DNA of 64,000 nt from Halomonas huangheensis (GCF_001431725.1 NZ_CP013106.1:3844001-3908000), one strand, 5' to 3'; positions 7,923-16,549 are shown, counted from the stretch's first letter. Notes: generated by a model from the sequence alone, not told the origin. A program made the numbers and translations.

Positions 7923-10222
7923 ATATGAGCTACGCTAAAGGACTGGATGGGGCATCAAGCTGGTTACATCAGCTGCTGGAACTGACCCCACTGGCTGTTC
8001 ACCCCCTACGTCGCTTGAAGCCACGCAATGACCTGAAGCCGTCTACAGATCAACCATGGGAATGGAAGGCTACCGACAACGACCCTCAGTTCATGCTGAC
8101 CAGAGGGCTACCGTTACCTGGCTGGCAGATGCTGGAAGTGGCCATGGACCATGACCGGCCTCAGGTGTCCGTTCGCCTCTATCTGGATACCGGCGATGGC
8201 TTCAGCGAAGAAGAAAGTGTGTTCCTACCACTCAAGAGTGGTCGAGTCACCAAACGCCTGTTCTATGTCAAGAAGCCACTGCGCGCCATTCGCTTCGACC
8301 CCATGGAAGACGCCGGCTATTTCAAGCTGCAGCACTTACGTTTTTCGTGGCTAAGTCCATGGTTTGCCCACGATCGCCTGGCTAGCCGTCTGGCCAATAT
8401 GCATTACCAGTGGCGAGGGAAAGGCAAGACCCAGGTTCTACCTGAGTTGAAGCGTGCTGCCCAGGAGAAGGAGCGGCATTGGCGCGAGTTGGCGCTGGAA
8501 CAGTATGACGCCACTTTCGAGCGCTATGCTCCTCGGCTCAATTATCGCCACTGGCTCAAGAACCGCGACCAGCTGTCTCACGAAAAAGCGCAACAGCTAC
8601 TTGCCAGGCTTTCTGAGCAGCCGTTGATCTCGGTTGTGGTACCGGTTTACAACCCTTCCCTCGACTGGCTACGCGAATGCCTGGACTCGGTAAGGGAGCA
8701 GTTCTATCCCCATTGGCAACTGTGCATTGCCGATGATGCCTCCAGTGATCCCGAAATAAAGGCACTACTCGAGGAGTACTCGAGCAGCGACTCACGGATC
8801 AAGGTGATCTACCGAACGGAGAACGGTCATATCTGCGCGGCCAGCAATAGCGCTCTGGAGCTGGTTGAGGGTGAGTTCCTAGCGTTGCTGGACCACGACG
8901 ACTGCCTATCGCCTGATGCGCTGCTGAGAGTCGCTGAAGCCCTGAACCAGAATCCTGAGGCAGGCCTGCTGTACAGCGATGAAGACAAGATTGGCGAGGA
9001 TGGGGAGCGCTTCGACCCTCACTTCAAGCCGCAGTGGAATCCAGACCTGCTTCTGGCACAGAACTATATTTCGCACCTGGGCGTTTATCGCACGGCCCTG
9101 GTACACGAGACAGGTGGTTTCCGCGAAGGCTATGAAGGTAGTCAGGATCACGACCTGGTCCTGCGGGTTAGCGCTCGCCTGAAAAGCCACCAGATCGTGC
9201 ATATCCCCCATGTTCTCTACCACTGGCGTGCCGTGGCCGGCTCCACTGCCCAGAGTAGTACCGAGAAGGATTACACCAGCCTGGCCGGCCTGAATGCCGT
9301 GCGCGACTTCCTCGAGCACCATGCACCAGAGACGACTGTTGACCACGGGCACTATCCCAATACCTATCGAATCCGCTGGCCGTTGCCCAACCCTCTGCCC
9401 ATGGTCAGTCTACTGGTCCCCACCCGCGACCGAGTGGAAATTCTGCAACCCTGTGTGGATGCCATTCTCGAGCGCACGGATTATTCTCACTTCGAGTTGC
9501 TGATTCTGGACAATGGTTCGGTCTGCCGCGAGACACTGGACTACATGAGCGAGGTCAAGCAGCGCGATCCAAGGGTACGTGTGCTGCACTGGAATCAACC
9601 TTTCAACTACTCGGCGATCAACAATTTCGGTGCCAGCCATGCCCGAGGCAAGATACTGGCGCTGGTCAACAACGATATCGAGCCGATCCATAGCGACTGG
9701 CTGTGCGAAATGGTCAGTCAGGCCTCCAGGCCCGAGATCGGCTGTGTCGGCGCCAAGCTCTACTATCCCAATGATACGGTTCAACATGGTGGCGTCATTC
9801 TGGGAATTGGCGGCGTCGCAGGGCACGCACACAAGTATTTCACTCGCAACGCTTTCGGTTACTTCACGCGTTTGCATCTGGCGCACAATCTGTCGGCTGT
9901 TACGGCTGCCTGCCTGGTGGTCCGCAAGGCCATTTTTGATGAAGTCGGCGGCCTGAATGCCCAGCACCTAACGGTGGCCTTCAATGATGTGGATTTCTGC
10001 CTGCGGGTGCGCGAGGCGGGCTATCGCAATCTATGGACCCCCTACGCAGAGCTCTACCACCATGAGTCCGTGTCACGCGGTGCTGATGACAGCAGCTACA
10101 AGCGAGCCAGAGCACAGAGGGAAGTCGAGTATATGCGTCGCGCCTGGGGTGACAAGTTGGACTCAGACCCAGCCTACAACCCCAATCTGACCCTGGTGCA
10201 TGAAGATTTTTCGCTGAGATAA
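7919..10222 (+). CDS. Large glycosyltransferase with two GT2 (GT-A) domains
   Basis: This 767-residue protein starts at a GTG that overlaps the stop of the sulfotransferase (an ATG at 7925 is an alternative). After an N-terminal beta-rich region of ~200 residues come two family 2 glycosyltransferase domains. The first begins PLISVVVPVYNPSLDWL and has LLDHDDCLSPDAL, with the DxD-type metal site. The second begins MVSLLVPTRDRVEIL and has LALVNNDIEPIHSDWL. The C-terminal part carries AVTAACLVVRK and NDVDFCLRVREAGYRNLWTP, typical of rhamnan and O-antigen polymerising transferases. It probably adds two sugars in turn or polymerises a repeat unit. Sugar specificity cannot be read. Confidence 0.9.
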   Translation: MNMSYAKGLDGASSWLHQLLELTPLAVHPLRRLKPRNDLKPSTDQPWEWKATDNDPQFMLTRGLPLPGWQMLEVAMDHDRPQVSVRLYLDTGDGFSEEESVFLPLKSGRVTKRLFYVKKPLRAIRFDPMEDAGYFKLQHLRFSWLSPWFAHDRLASRLANMHYQWRGKGKTQVLPELKRAAQEKERHWRELALEQYDATFERYAPRLNYRHWLKNRDQLSHEKAQQLLARLSEQPLISVVVPVYNPSLDWLRECLDSVREQFYPHWQLCIADDASSDPEIKALLEEYSSSDSRIKVIYRTENGHICAASNSALELVEGEFLALLDHDDCLSPDALLRVAEALNQNPEAGLLYSDEDKIGEDGERFDPHFKPQWNPDLLLAQNYISHLGVYRTALVHETGGFREGYEGSQDHDLVLRVSARLKSHQIVHIPHVLYHWRAVAGSTAQSSTEKDYTSLAGLNAVRDFLEHHAPETTVDHGHYPNTYRIRWPLPNPLPMVSLLVPTRDRVEILQPCVDAILERTDYSHFELLILDNGSVCRETLDYMSEVKQRDPRVRVLHWNQPFNYSAINNFGASHARGKILALVNNDIEPIHSDWLCEMVSQASRPEIGCVGAKLYYPNDTVQHGGVILGIGGVAGHAHKYFTRNAFGYFTRLHLAHNLSAVTAACLVVRKAIFDEVGGLNAQHLTVAFNDVDFCLRVREAGYRNLWTPYAELYHHESVSRGADDSSYKRARAQREVEYMRRAWGDKLDSDPAYNPNLTLVHEDFSLR

Positions 10223-10321
10223 GGGCGTCACTCAGATATACAGTCGAAAAACTGGGCAGTTCGCGCTTTGTAACAGAATATAAGACACCCCAAAGCTCGA
10301 AGAAAGTAGAAATACTTTGTG

Positions 10322-10351
10322 TTGACAACACTATCTTTCGGGCAATATATT
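10322..10351 (+). promoter_or_regulatory. Candidate sigma-70 promoter inside a palindrome
   Basis: A perfect -35 hexamer TTGACA (10322-10327) is followed after 18 bases by TATATT (10346-10351), one mismatch from TATAAT. It points to the small gene starting at 10388. The -10 box is the exact centre of the 46-bp palindrome, so any protein bound to the palindrome would cover the promoter. Confidence 0.6.
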
Positions 10352-10370
10352 GCCCGAAAGATAGTGTTGT
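10325..10370. repeat. 46-bp perfect palindrome without loop (likely operator)
   Basis: The 46 bases are identical to their own reverse complement. Each half contains CTATCTTTCGGGCAAT and the centre is ATAT. No T-run follows, so it does not look like a simple terminator, and the predicted transcription start falls inside the right arm, so the transcript would not contain the full hairpin. A dimeric or tetrameric repressor site, a cruciform, or a resolution or attachment site are the possibilities. The overlap with the promoter favours an operator. Confidence 0.75.
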
Positions 10371-10387
10371 ATATGGGGTAATCTAGT

Positions 10388-10756
10388 ATGCACTTTCGAA
10401 TCCGCCGTCATGTCGTCCAGTTGGTACGTATGACCTACGACCCGTCGATCAAACGTGGCAAGGCGCAGGTCGTGGGTAGCGTCAAGCTCGCCGACCCAAT
10501 GCTTTCCGATGAACTGCGGGAAAAGCTCACCGCCGATGAGGCAACGGAGTTCGAACTCTGGGTGTCCACCAACCATCGTGCCAATCTACTCAAGCAGGAG
10601 CTGGCCGCTCTTACCCTCGCCGAACAGATGGACCAGGCACGCCTATGGTTCGAACGGCAGGATGAGCAAGGAGTTGCCCAGCAAACCGCTAATGAACTGT
10701 TGCGTCACTGGCAGGCACTACGCCGGGTACTCAAACAACGAGAGCTTCTGGATTGA
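10388..10756 (+). CDS. Conserved hypothetical protein, 122 aa
   Basis: Not assigned to a function. The sequence is soluble, with no signal peptide or membrane segment. A short beta-rich start (MHFRIRRHVVQLVRMTYD, then QVVGSVKL) leads into a helical second half rich in Glu, Gln and Leu, with LAALTLAEQMDQARLWFER. I recall proteins of this shape as unassigned conserved proteins in other proteobacteria. It is the first gene after the palindromic promoter, preceded by a modest GGGG ribosome site, and is followed 44 bp later by another small gene. It sits inside the polysaccharide locus but has no visible link to sugar chemistry; a regulatory or nucleic-acid-related role is possible. Confidence 0.75.
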   Translation: MHFRIRRHVVQLVRMTYDPSIKRGKAQVVGSVKLADPMLSDELREKLTADEATEFELWVSTNHRANLLKQELAALTLAEQMDQARLWFERQDEQGVAQQTANELLRHWQALRRVLKQRELLD

Positions 10757-10800
10757 CGCAAGAAGCCCTCCACTAATCCAAATCAACGGAGACGTATTAC

Positions 10801-11103
10801 ATGGCCGCAAAAAGCAACGAAGTCACAACGCCAAGCATTACCCAAGTCAAAGCCGATGCTCTGGTAGAGCGCATTAAGACCAGCAACCCAAACCTGCTGA
10901 ATAAGATGCCAGATCAGCGCGCAGCCAAACTGGTGCGCCATACTCTCAGGGCGCTGGCCGCAGAAATCAATGACACCGACGAGGGTCGTCTCAGAGTGAC
11001 TGGTTTGGGAAGTGTGGTCATTCAGCAGGTAAAGCGCGAGAAAGATGGCACCACCCAGAAGGTCAAGCGTGTCGTGTTGCGTCCGGCTCAACCCAAGGCC
11101 TGA
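10801..11103 (+). CDS. Small basic protein, 100 aa, faintly HU/IHF-like
   Basis: A 100-residue basic protein. The layout suggests a degenerate HU/IHF fold: helices in residues 15-60 (KADALVERIKTSNPN and RAAKLVRHTLRALAAEI), then a beta turn RLRVTGLGSVVIQQVKRE that resembles the GxGxF strand of IHF subunits, then a basic tail. The similarity is by eye and weak. It lies 44 bp after the 122-residue gene and is closed by a strong hairpin, so the two form a separate small operon in the capsule locus. It could be a DNA-binding protein acting on the palindrome, but this is inference. Confidence 0.65.
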   Translation: MAAKSNEVTTPSITQVKADALVERIKTSNPNLLNKMPDQRAAKLVRHTLRALAAEINDTDEGRLRVTGLGSVVIQQVKREKDGTTQKVKRVVLRPAQPKA

Positions 11104-11111
11104 CCCCCTAC

Positions 11112-11140
11112 CCTCCAGCCGCACTTGCAGCGGCTGGAGG
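11112..11140 (+). terminator. Hairpin after the two-gene operon
   Basis: A perfect 11-bp stem, CCTCCAGCCGC with GCGGCTGGAGG, and a 7-base loop lie just after the stop of the 100-residue gene. There is no clear T-run after the stem, so termination may be partial or Rho-assisted. Confidence 0.55.
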
Positions 11141-11163
11141 CGTAAACCACGGATGGAAACTGA

Positions 11164-12204
11164 GTGGCGAAAGTACGCCCCAGGTGGGTGGTTCTCAGTG
11201 ATGGCGCCAGACCCACCGAAGATATCTACTTCCTTGCCTCAGCCGCCCCATGGCTGCGACAGCAGGGAGTTAGAGTTCTGCGTCTCGATACCCGCCGCTG
11301 GCGGCACCCGCACTGGTGCTGGCCGTGGTTGAAGAGCGTGCTCAGCGGTGCCCATGTCATCGTCTGTCGTGGTCTGTCCGACAGCTGGATTCAAGCGCTT
11401 GGCGATATGCGTGGCCGTCTCGCCGGCCTGTATTACATCGTCGACGATGACCTTCGAGCAGCCGCTCTGGATCAGACGCTACCGCAACACTATCGTCAGC
11501 GAATGGCGATGCTCGCCACCAGTCAGCTCAACCTGCTGCCACTGGCCGACGAGATCATCACCTGCAGCCGAACACTGGCGAATACCCTGGCAGATCATCA
11601 CCGCCATATCAGTGTGCTGCCGCCTGCATTGATATCGCCACTGCCCGACCTCGAGCACTTTTGTTACCAGAACTGGCGATTGGGCTTCCACGGTACTCGC
11701 GCGCACCTTGCTGACCTGTTGCAGATCAGCCCCGCATTGAGCGACCTGCATCAGCAGTACCCAACGGTGAGTCTCGAGATTATGCTGGGTCGCTTCGCGC
11801 CCGCTGAATTGAGTGTTCTGGATCGCGTATCCACACCAGAACCATTACCATGGAAGGCCTTTCTTCGCTATCAGCGTCGACAACGCATCCACATCGGACT
11901 GGCGCCTCTATGGCCAACGCCCTTCAACAGCGCCAAATCGATCATCAAGTTTCTGGATATCGCTGTCATGGGTGGAGTGGGAATCTTCAGCCACCGCGCG
12001 CCCTATGCACAGCTCGTCGATGATGGCAGAGATGGTCTGCTGGCCGAGGACTGTGCCGAACACTGGCTGCACTGCGCCACACGCCTTCTCGACCACCCGC
12101 GTGATACACGGGCCATGGCTCAGGCGGCTGCGGACAAGGCACGAGATGTCGGGGACCCGGCACACACACGCAGCTTCTGGTTACAGCGCCAACAAGGCCA
12201 GTGA
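11164..12204 (+). CDS. Glycosyltransferase (GT-B type), capsule locus
   Basis: A 346-residue protein with a GTG start (no better in-frame start; weak ribosome site). Features of a GT-B enzyme are VVLSDGARPTEDIYFLA at the N-terminus, IICRGL-like and YYIVDDDLRA segments, ADEIITCSRTLANTL (the usual link region) and, near the C-terminus, NSAKSIIKFLDIAVMGGVG followed by APYAQLVDDGRDGLLAED, the donor-binding loop seen in family 1/4 transferases. No membrane segment. It is followed by the KpsC-like gene after about 40 bp. It probably adds a sugar during capsule synthesis; specificity unknown. Confidence 0.75.
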   Translation: MAKVRPRWVVLSDGARPTEDIYFLASAAPWLRQQGVRVLRLDTRRWRHPHWCWPWLKSVLSGAHVIVCRGLSDSWIQALGDMRGRLAGLYYIVDDDLRAAALDQTLPQHYRQRMAMLATSQLNLLPLADEIITCSRTLANTLADHHRHISVLPPALISPLPDLEHFCYQNWRLGFHGTRAHLADLLQISPALSDLHQQYPTVSLEIMLGRFAPAELSVLDRVSTPEPLPWKAFLRYQRRQRIHIGLAPLWPTPFNSAKSIIKFLDIAVMGGVGIFSHRAPYAQLVDDGRDGLLAEDCAEHWLHCATRLLDHPRDTRAMAQAAADKARDVGDPAHTRSFWLQRQQGQ

Positions 12205-12244
12205 TTCCACTTTCGGCACAGGACGCCTCTTGCCTCCCGCAACA

Positions 12245-14542
12245 ATGATGCAGACAACCTCCAGCACAGCCTGTTCTCGACTTGCCACCACGCAGGAAAG
12301 CGATAGCTCTCGTTGCAAGAGCTCTGGTTGCAAGTGCTCTTCTGGTTGCAAGTGCTCTGATTACAAGAGCCCTGGTCACAAGAGCTCTGGCCTCACCGCA
12401 TTGGTCTCGACCAGGGCGCTGGCTCGCCATCCCACTCTGAGTGCCGGACTGCCCGAGTTCGAACGTCTGCTGCCCTGGTCGCGGCGATACTTTCAGCCGC
12501 ACGATGCGATCCTCGGCTGGGGTTGCCGTCCGACGACTCAGCGATCCCGGCACTGGGCCGAGCGCACCGGACGTCCCTATATCGCTCTGGAAGATGGCTT
12601 CGTGCGCGCCTGGGGCACGGCGGCTCAGGGTTACGCGTCACACTCTCTGGTGGTCGACCGCCAGGGGGTCTACTACGACGCAACCCGGCCATCGGATCTC
12701 GAGTCGCTGATTGCCGAGGAAGACTTCCTGCCGGATGAAGAGGCGCATGCCACGCTGCTGATGTCACGCCTTCGCGAGCTGCGTCTGTCGAAGTACAACC
12801 ACGCTCCCGACAACGCCTTCCCGCTCGCGTCTCGACCACGAGTGCTGGTGGTGGATCAGACCCGGGACGATGCCTCCATCCGCTATGGCATGGCCAATGC
12901 CGACAGTTTTCAGAACATGCTGCAGACCGCGCTCGATGAACATCCAGAGGCCGAGATACTGGTCAAGCTTCATCCCGAAGTCATTGCCGGAACCAAGGCT
13001 GGCCATCTGGCGCAGGCAGCGGAGCATCCGCGCTGTCGAATCATTGCCGACGATATCAACCCCTGGGCGCTGCTGGATGGGGTCGAGGCGGTACATGTGG
13101 TGACCAGCCAGCTCGGCTTCGAAGCCTTGCTGGCTGGGTTGCCGGTTACCTGTCATGGCATGCCCTTCTATGCCGGCTGGGGGCTGCCCCAGGACCGACT
13201 GCATTGCCCTCGGCGCAGCCGCCGGGCAACGCTGAATTGGCTGTTTACCGCCGCATACCTGCGCTATACCCGCTACGTGAATCCCTATACCGGTGAGCGC
13301 AGCGACCTGGCCGCTACGCTTGAGCTGATTCACGATCAACGCTGCCAGATTCAGCGCGGCCGTGGTGATTGGCAGACGCTGGGCTTCTCACGCTGGAAAC
13401 GCGGCTTCATCGCCGACTTTCTCGGCCCACAGGCACAGGCGCGTCATCTGGATAAACCCAACAGTATCGAAACCTGCGAGACGCAGGCTGCCAGTGAGCC
13501 CCAGAGCGATAGCAACAGCGGGATCGATAAGAACAGCGAGACCGATGGCAATAGCGAGACCGAGGCAACCTCCCTGCGCAGCCTGGTCTGGGCCAGCCAG
13601 CGCACGGATCAACCGCTGCCCGAGCCGCTATGGCGAATGGAAGATGGGTTCCTGCGTTCGGTCGGGCTGGGCATTGATCTCGAGCGTCCGCTGTCGCTGG
13701 TGCTTGATCGTCGTGGCATCTACTACGACCCGAGCACGCCCAGTGACCTTGAACATATTCTCCAGCACAGCGAATTCTCCGACACACTGCGTAAGCGGGC
13801 GCGAAACCTGACCCAGCAGATCGTCGACCACGGTATCAGCAAGTACAATCCCTCATGCCAGCAGGGCTTCGATAAACAGGGCTCTCACAAGCCGGCCTCT
13901 CAGCAGAACGCCGCTCAGCACCGTGTTGCCGGTGCTGCTGATGCGCTACCCGAAATCCCTGACGACAGGCCCTGCCTGCTGGTGGTGGGGCAGGTGGAAA
14001 GTGATGCCTCCATCCAGCGTGGCAGTCCGGCCATGACCACCAATGCCGAGCTGGCCGCCAGGGTCCGACGCGATCATCCACATGCCTTCATTCTCTACAA
14101 GCCGCACCCCGATGTGCTCAGCGGCGTTCGCGGCGGCGGAAAGGTCCCGTCATCACTCTACGATGGCCTGGTGACCGGAGATATCAGCGCATTGATCGAA
14201 CTCGCCGATGAAGTCCACACCATGACGTCACTGGCCGGATTCGAGGCACTGCTGCGTGGCACCCGCGTCGTCACCTACGGCGTGCCCTTCTATGCCGGCT
14301 GGGGATTGACCCGTGACCACGGCCCGGTGCCGGCTCGACGCAATCGCTCTCTGCGGCTTGATGAGCTGGTCGCCGGAACATTGCTGCTTTACCCGCATTA
14401 CGTCGACCCGCAGACTCGCCAGCCGATCAATGCTGAAACTGCCGTCATGCTATTGCGCCAGCATCGTCGCTCCGACAAATCACTGAAACTCTGGCAACGC
14501 CTTTATCGCATCTGCCGCAGCACCGTATGGACAACACCTTGA
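12245..14542 (+). CDS. kpsC: KpsC-like capsule polysaccharide transferase (two Capsule_synth domains; cf. RkpJ)
   Basis: The frame is open much further upstream, but that part overlaps the glycosyltransferase, so I place the start at 12245 (ATGATG), giving 765 residues. The protein repeats a Kdo-transferase-like unit. The first copy shows YIALEDGFVRAWG, LVVDRQGVYYD and PFYAGWGLPQDR; the second shows WRMEDGFLRSVGLG, LVLDRRGIYYD and PFYAGWGLTRDH. In group 2 capsules KpsC acts with KpsS to build the beta-Kdo linker on the lipid anchor; RkpJ is the rhizobial relative. The true start could lie later, because residues ~20-50 are a tandem repeat rich in Cys, Lys and Ser with no counterpart in the family. 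A second variable linker (SNSGIDKNSETDGNSETEA) separates the domains. Confidence 0.9.
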   Translation: MMQTTSSTACSRLATTQESDSSRCKSSGCKCSSGCKCSDYKSPGHKSSGLTALVSTRALARHPTLSAGLPEFERLLPWSRRYFQPHDAILGWGCRPTTQRSRHWAERTGRPYIALEDGFVRAWGTAAQGYASHSLVVDRQGVYYDATRPSDLESLIAEEDFLPDEEAHATLLMSRLRELRLSKYNHAPDNAFPLASRPRVLVVDQTRDDASIRYGMANADSFQNMLQTALDEHPEAEILVKLHPEVIAGTKAGHLAQAAEHPRCRIIADDINPWALLDGVEAVHVVTSQLGFEALLAGLPVTCHGMPFYAGWGLPQDRLHCPRRSRRATLNWLFTAAYLRYTRYVNPYTGERSDLAATLELIHDQRCQIQRGRGDWQTLGFSRWKRGFIADFLGPQAQARHLDKPNSIETCETQAASEPQSDSNSGIDKNSETDGNSETEATSLRSLVWASQRTDQPLPEPLWRMEDGFLRSVGLGIDLERPLSLVLDRRGIYYDPSTPSDLEHILQHSEFSDTLRKRARNLTQQIVDHGISKYNPSCQQGFDKQGSHKPASQQNAAQHRVAGAADALPEIPDDRPCLLVVGQVESDASIQRGSPAMTTNAELAARVRRDHPHAFILYKPHPDVLSGVRGGGKVPSSLYDGLVTGDISALIELADEVHTMTSLAGFEALLRGTRVVTYGVPFYAGWGLTRDHGPVPARRNRSLRLDELVAGTLLLYPHYVDPQTRQPINAETAVMLLRQHRRSDKSLKLWQRLYRICRSTVWTTP
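12314..12391 (+). repeat. 15-bp tandem repeat in the N-terminus of kpsC
   Basis: Five imperfect units of TGCAAGAGCTCTGGT type (one is 18 bp) encode CKSSG, CKCSSG, CKCSD, YKSPG and HKSSG. All changes keep the frame. The repeat lies before the first conserved domain. Confidence 0.75.
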
Positions 14543-14543
14543 C

Positions 14544-15797
14544 ATGATGCTGTCTCACCGCACCTTTCTCGCTCTTCAGGGCCCCTGTTCGCCGTTCTCT
14601 GCCGCCCTGTGTCGAGCGCTGCAGAATCAGGGGCACCGCGTACTGACGCTCAGTTTCAACGCCGGAGACCTGCTCTACCGGGCAGGCCAGCACCAGCGCC
14701 TGTTCCGTCAGTCGGCCGATGAGTTAAACGAGTTTCTCGGCGACCTCTACGAGCGGGAGAACATTACCGACCAGCTGCTGTTCGGCGACCAACGCCCCGT
14801 GCACCGTCCCGCTGCGGCTCTGGCACCTGCCTTTGGTGTGCGTACTCATGTGTTCGAGGAAGGCTATCTGCGTCCCTACTGGATTACGCTCGAACCGGAG
14901 GGCGTCAATGCGCAATCCCGACTGCCACGGCGGAGGGATTGGTACCACGAGGCCTACGCCCGGCTGGGGCCAGCCCCAACGCCACGCCAGTTCCGCAGTG
15001 CGTTCTGGAAACGTGCCACTCATGACGTGGTCTACCATGTTGCGGGACTGGCCAACCCACTGCTGGCACCGCAATACCGCAACCACGCGCCGATTACCGC
15101 GCCCCGGGAGTACAGCGGCTACATCAGACGCTTCACACTCCTGAAGTGGCACAAGCCGCGCGATGCCAGGCTGATCGAGACACTGCTGGCCGCGGGCGGT
15201 CGCTACTTCGTCCTGCCGCTGCAACTCAACGGCGACGCCCAGATTCTGCGGCATTCGTCGTTCCGTGATATGAGCGATGTCATCAAGCGGGCGATGACCT
15301 CCTTCGCCCAGCACGCTCCTGCTGACACGCAACTGGTGATCAAGAACCATCCGCTGGATATGGGACTGGTGCCATATCGTCGCCAGATTCGCCAACTCGC
15401 CAGCCACCTCGATATCGAGAACCGCGTTGTCTACCTCGAGAGCGGAGATCTCAACCTGCTGCTGTCTCGAGCCGAGGGTATGGTCACCGTCAACAGTACC
15501 AGCGGCATCGTTGCTCTCGAGCAAGGTCTGCCGACCCTGGCGCTGGGAGATGCCATTTATGCCTTCGACGGCCTCGCCCGAGGTGCAGGTCTCGATGATT
15601 TCTGGCACGATCCACAGCCGCCCTGCCCGAAGCTGGTGACTGCCTTTCGCCATACTCTGGCCCACACCGTTCAGGTCAATGGCGGCTTCTACTGCCAGCC
15701 GGCCATTCGCATGGCGGTGGACAACTGTCTGCCGCGGCTCAATGCCGACGTCACACCACTCGAGGACCTGCTTGCATGGCTACCCCACGCCGCCTGA
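14544..15797 (+). CDS. kpsS: KpsS-like capsule polysaccharide transferase/export protein
   Basis: A 417-residue single-domain Capsule_synth protein starting 1 bp after the kpsC stop. It has FLALQGPCSPFSAALCRAL at the start, then THVFEEGYLRPYWITLEPEG (the family's conserved Glu-Glu-Gly-Tyr stretch), LVIKNHPLDMG and VTVNSTSGIVALEQGLPTL near the end, where the sugar nucleotide binds. In E. coli group 2 capsules KpsS puts the first Kdo on lyso-phosphatidylglycerol and KpsC extends it. If the neighbouring lipid genes build a different anchor, KpsS would be the enzyme that meets it; this is inference. The last 22 bp overlap the SDR gene. Confidence 0.88.
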   Translation: MMLSHRTFLALQGPCSPFSAALCRALQNQGHRVLTLSFNAGDLLYRAGQHQRLFRQSADELNEFLGDLYERENITDQLLFGDQRPVHRPAAALAPAFGVRTHVFEEGYLRPYWITLEPEGVNAQSRLPRRRDWYHEAYARLGPAPTPRQFRSAFWKRATHDVVYHVAGLANPLLAPQYRNHAPITAPREYSGYIRRFTLLKWHKPRDARLIETLLAAGGRYFVLPLQLNGDAQILRHSSFRDMSDVIKRAMTSFAQHAPADTQLVIKNHPLDMGLVPYRRQIRQLASHLDIENRVVYLESGDLNLLLSRAEGMVTVNSTSGIVALEQGLPTLALGDAIYAFDGLARGAGLDDFWHDPQPPCPKLVTAFRHTLAHTVQVNGGFYCQPAIRMAVDNCLPRLNADVTPLEDLLAWLPHAA

Positions 15798-16549
15798 TTC
15801 TGATAACTGGCGCTACCGGGGCTATTGGAGGTGCTCTGGCACGGCGCTATGCCGCTGAAGGCGCCGCGCTGATCCTGCATGGGCGGCAAACCGACGTCCT
15901 CGATCAACTGGCCGATCACTGCACCCAACTGGGCGCAGGCAGTGTTGTCTGCGACCAGACAGACCTCACCGATGACACCCAGCTGCGCCAATGGCTCGAT
16001 GCACTCGAACACTGCCCTGATGTCGCCATTCTCAGCGCGGGCATGAACCTCGGGGTGACCCACTCTACCCAGCTTGAAGCAGAGCATCAGGCTCGTCAGC
16101 TGTTCGATATCAATCTGTGGGTGCCGATGCAGATGACCCGCCTGCTGGCGCCTCGCATGCAAGCTCGTGGCAGCGGTCAACTGGTTTACCTGAGTTCACT
16201 GGCCGCCTGGTTCGGCTTGCCGGTCACCCCCAGCTACAGCGCCAGCAAGGCAGGAATAAAGGCCTGGGGCGAATCGATGCGCGGCATCCTCGCACCGCAT
16301 GGAGTCGGCGTCAGCGTGATCATGCCCGGCTATGTCGATTCCGCCATGGCTCGCGCCATGCCTGGCCCCAAGCCCTTCCAGTGGATTCCCGAACGCGCGG
16401 CGGCCACCATCCACAACGCCATCGAACACAACCGCGCCAGATGCAGCTTCCCGTTTCCGCTGAACTTCGGCAGCTGGTGGTTGGCGGTATTGCCCGCTGC
16501 AATTTCCCAGCGGCTGGTGGCCTGGTGCGGCTATGGGGTACGTAAGTGA
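15776..16549 (+). CDS. Short-chain dehydrogenase/reductase (RkpH-like)
   Basis: A 257-residue classical SDR: LILITGATGAIGGALARRY is the NAD(P)-binding Rossmann start, LSAGMNLGV replaces NNAG, and YLSSLAAWFGLPVTPSYSAS supplies the catalytic Ser and Tyr, with the Lys four residues on (YSASKAG). It overlaps kpsS by 22 bp and the following membrane gene by 4 bp. In rhizobial rkp-1 clusters an SDR (RkpH) accompanies the PKS-like RkpA and the oxoamine synthase RkpG. An SDR next to an oxoamine synthase would fit reduction of the 3-keto group, as in ketosphinganine reductases. That reaction is inferred, not shown. Confidence 0.85.
   Translation: MATPRRLILITGATGAIGGALARRYAAEGAALILHGRQTDVLDQLADHCTQLGAGSVVCDQTDLTDDTQLRQWLDALEHCPDVAILSAGMNLGVTHSTQLEAEHQARQLFDINLWVPMQMTRLLAPRMQARGSGQLVYLSSLAAWFGLPVTPSYSASKAGIKAWGESMRGILAPHGVGVSVIMPGYVDSAMARAMPGPKPFQWIPERAAATIHNAIEHNRARCSFPFPLNFGSWWLAVLPAAISQRLVAWCGYGVRK

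Noticed and set aside
10325..10370. The 46-bp palindrome as a plain terminator of the upstream glycosyltransferase gene
   Set aside because: No T-run follows it and a good promoter is embedded in it; a role in ending upstream transcripts cannot be excluded but is not the best reading.
11813..12244. N-terminal extension of the KpsC frame
   Set aside because: It overlaps the glycosyltransferase gene by almost 400 bp in another frame and has no domain; the start at 12245 is more sensible.
14724..15665. 313-residue minus-strand open frame opposite kpsS
   Set aside because: Shadow of kpsS, whose family motifs on the plus strand are clear.
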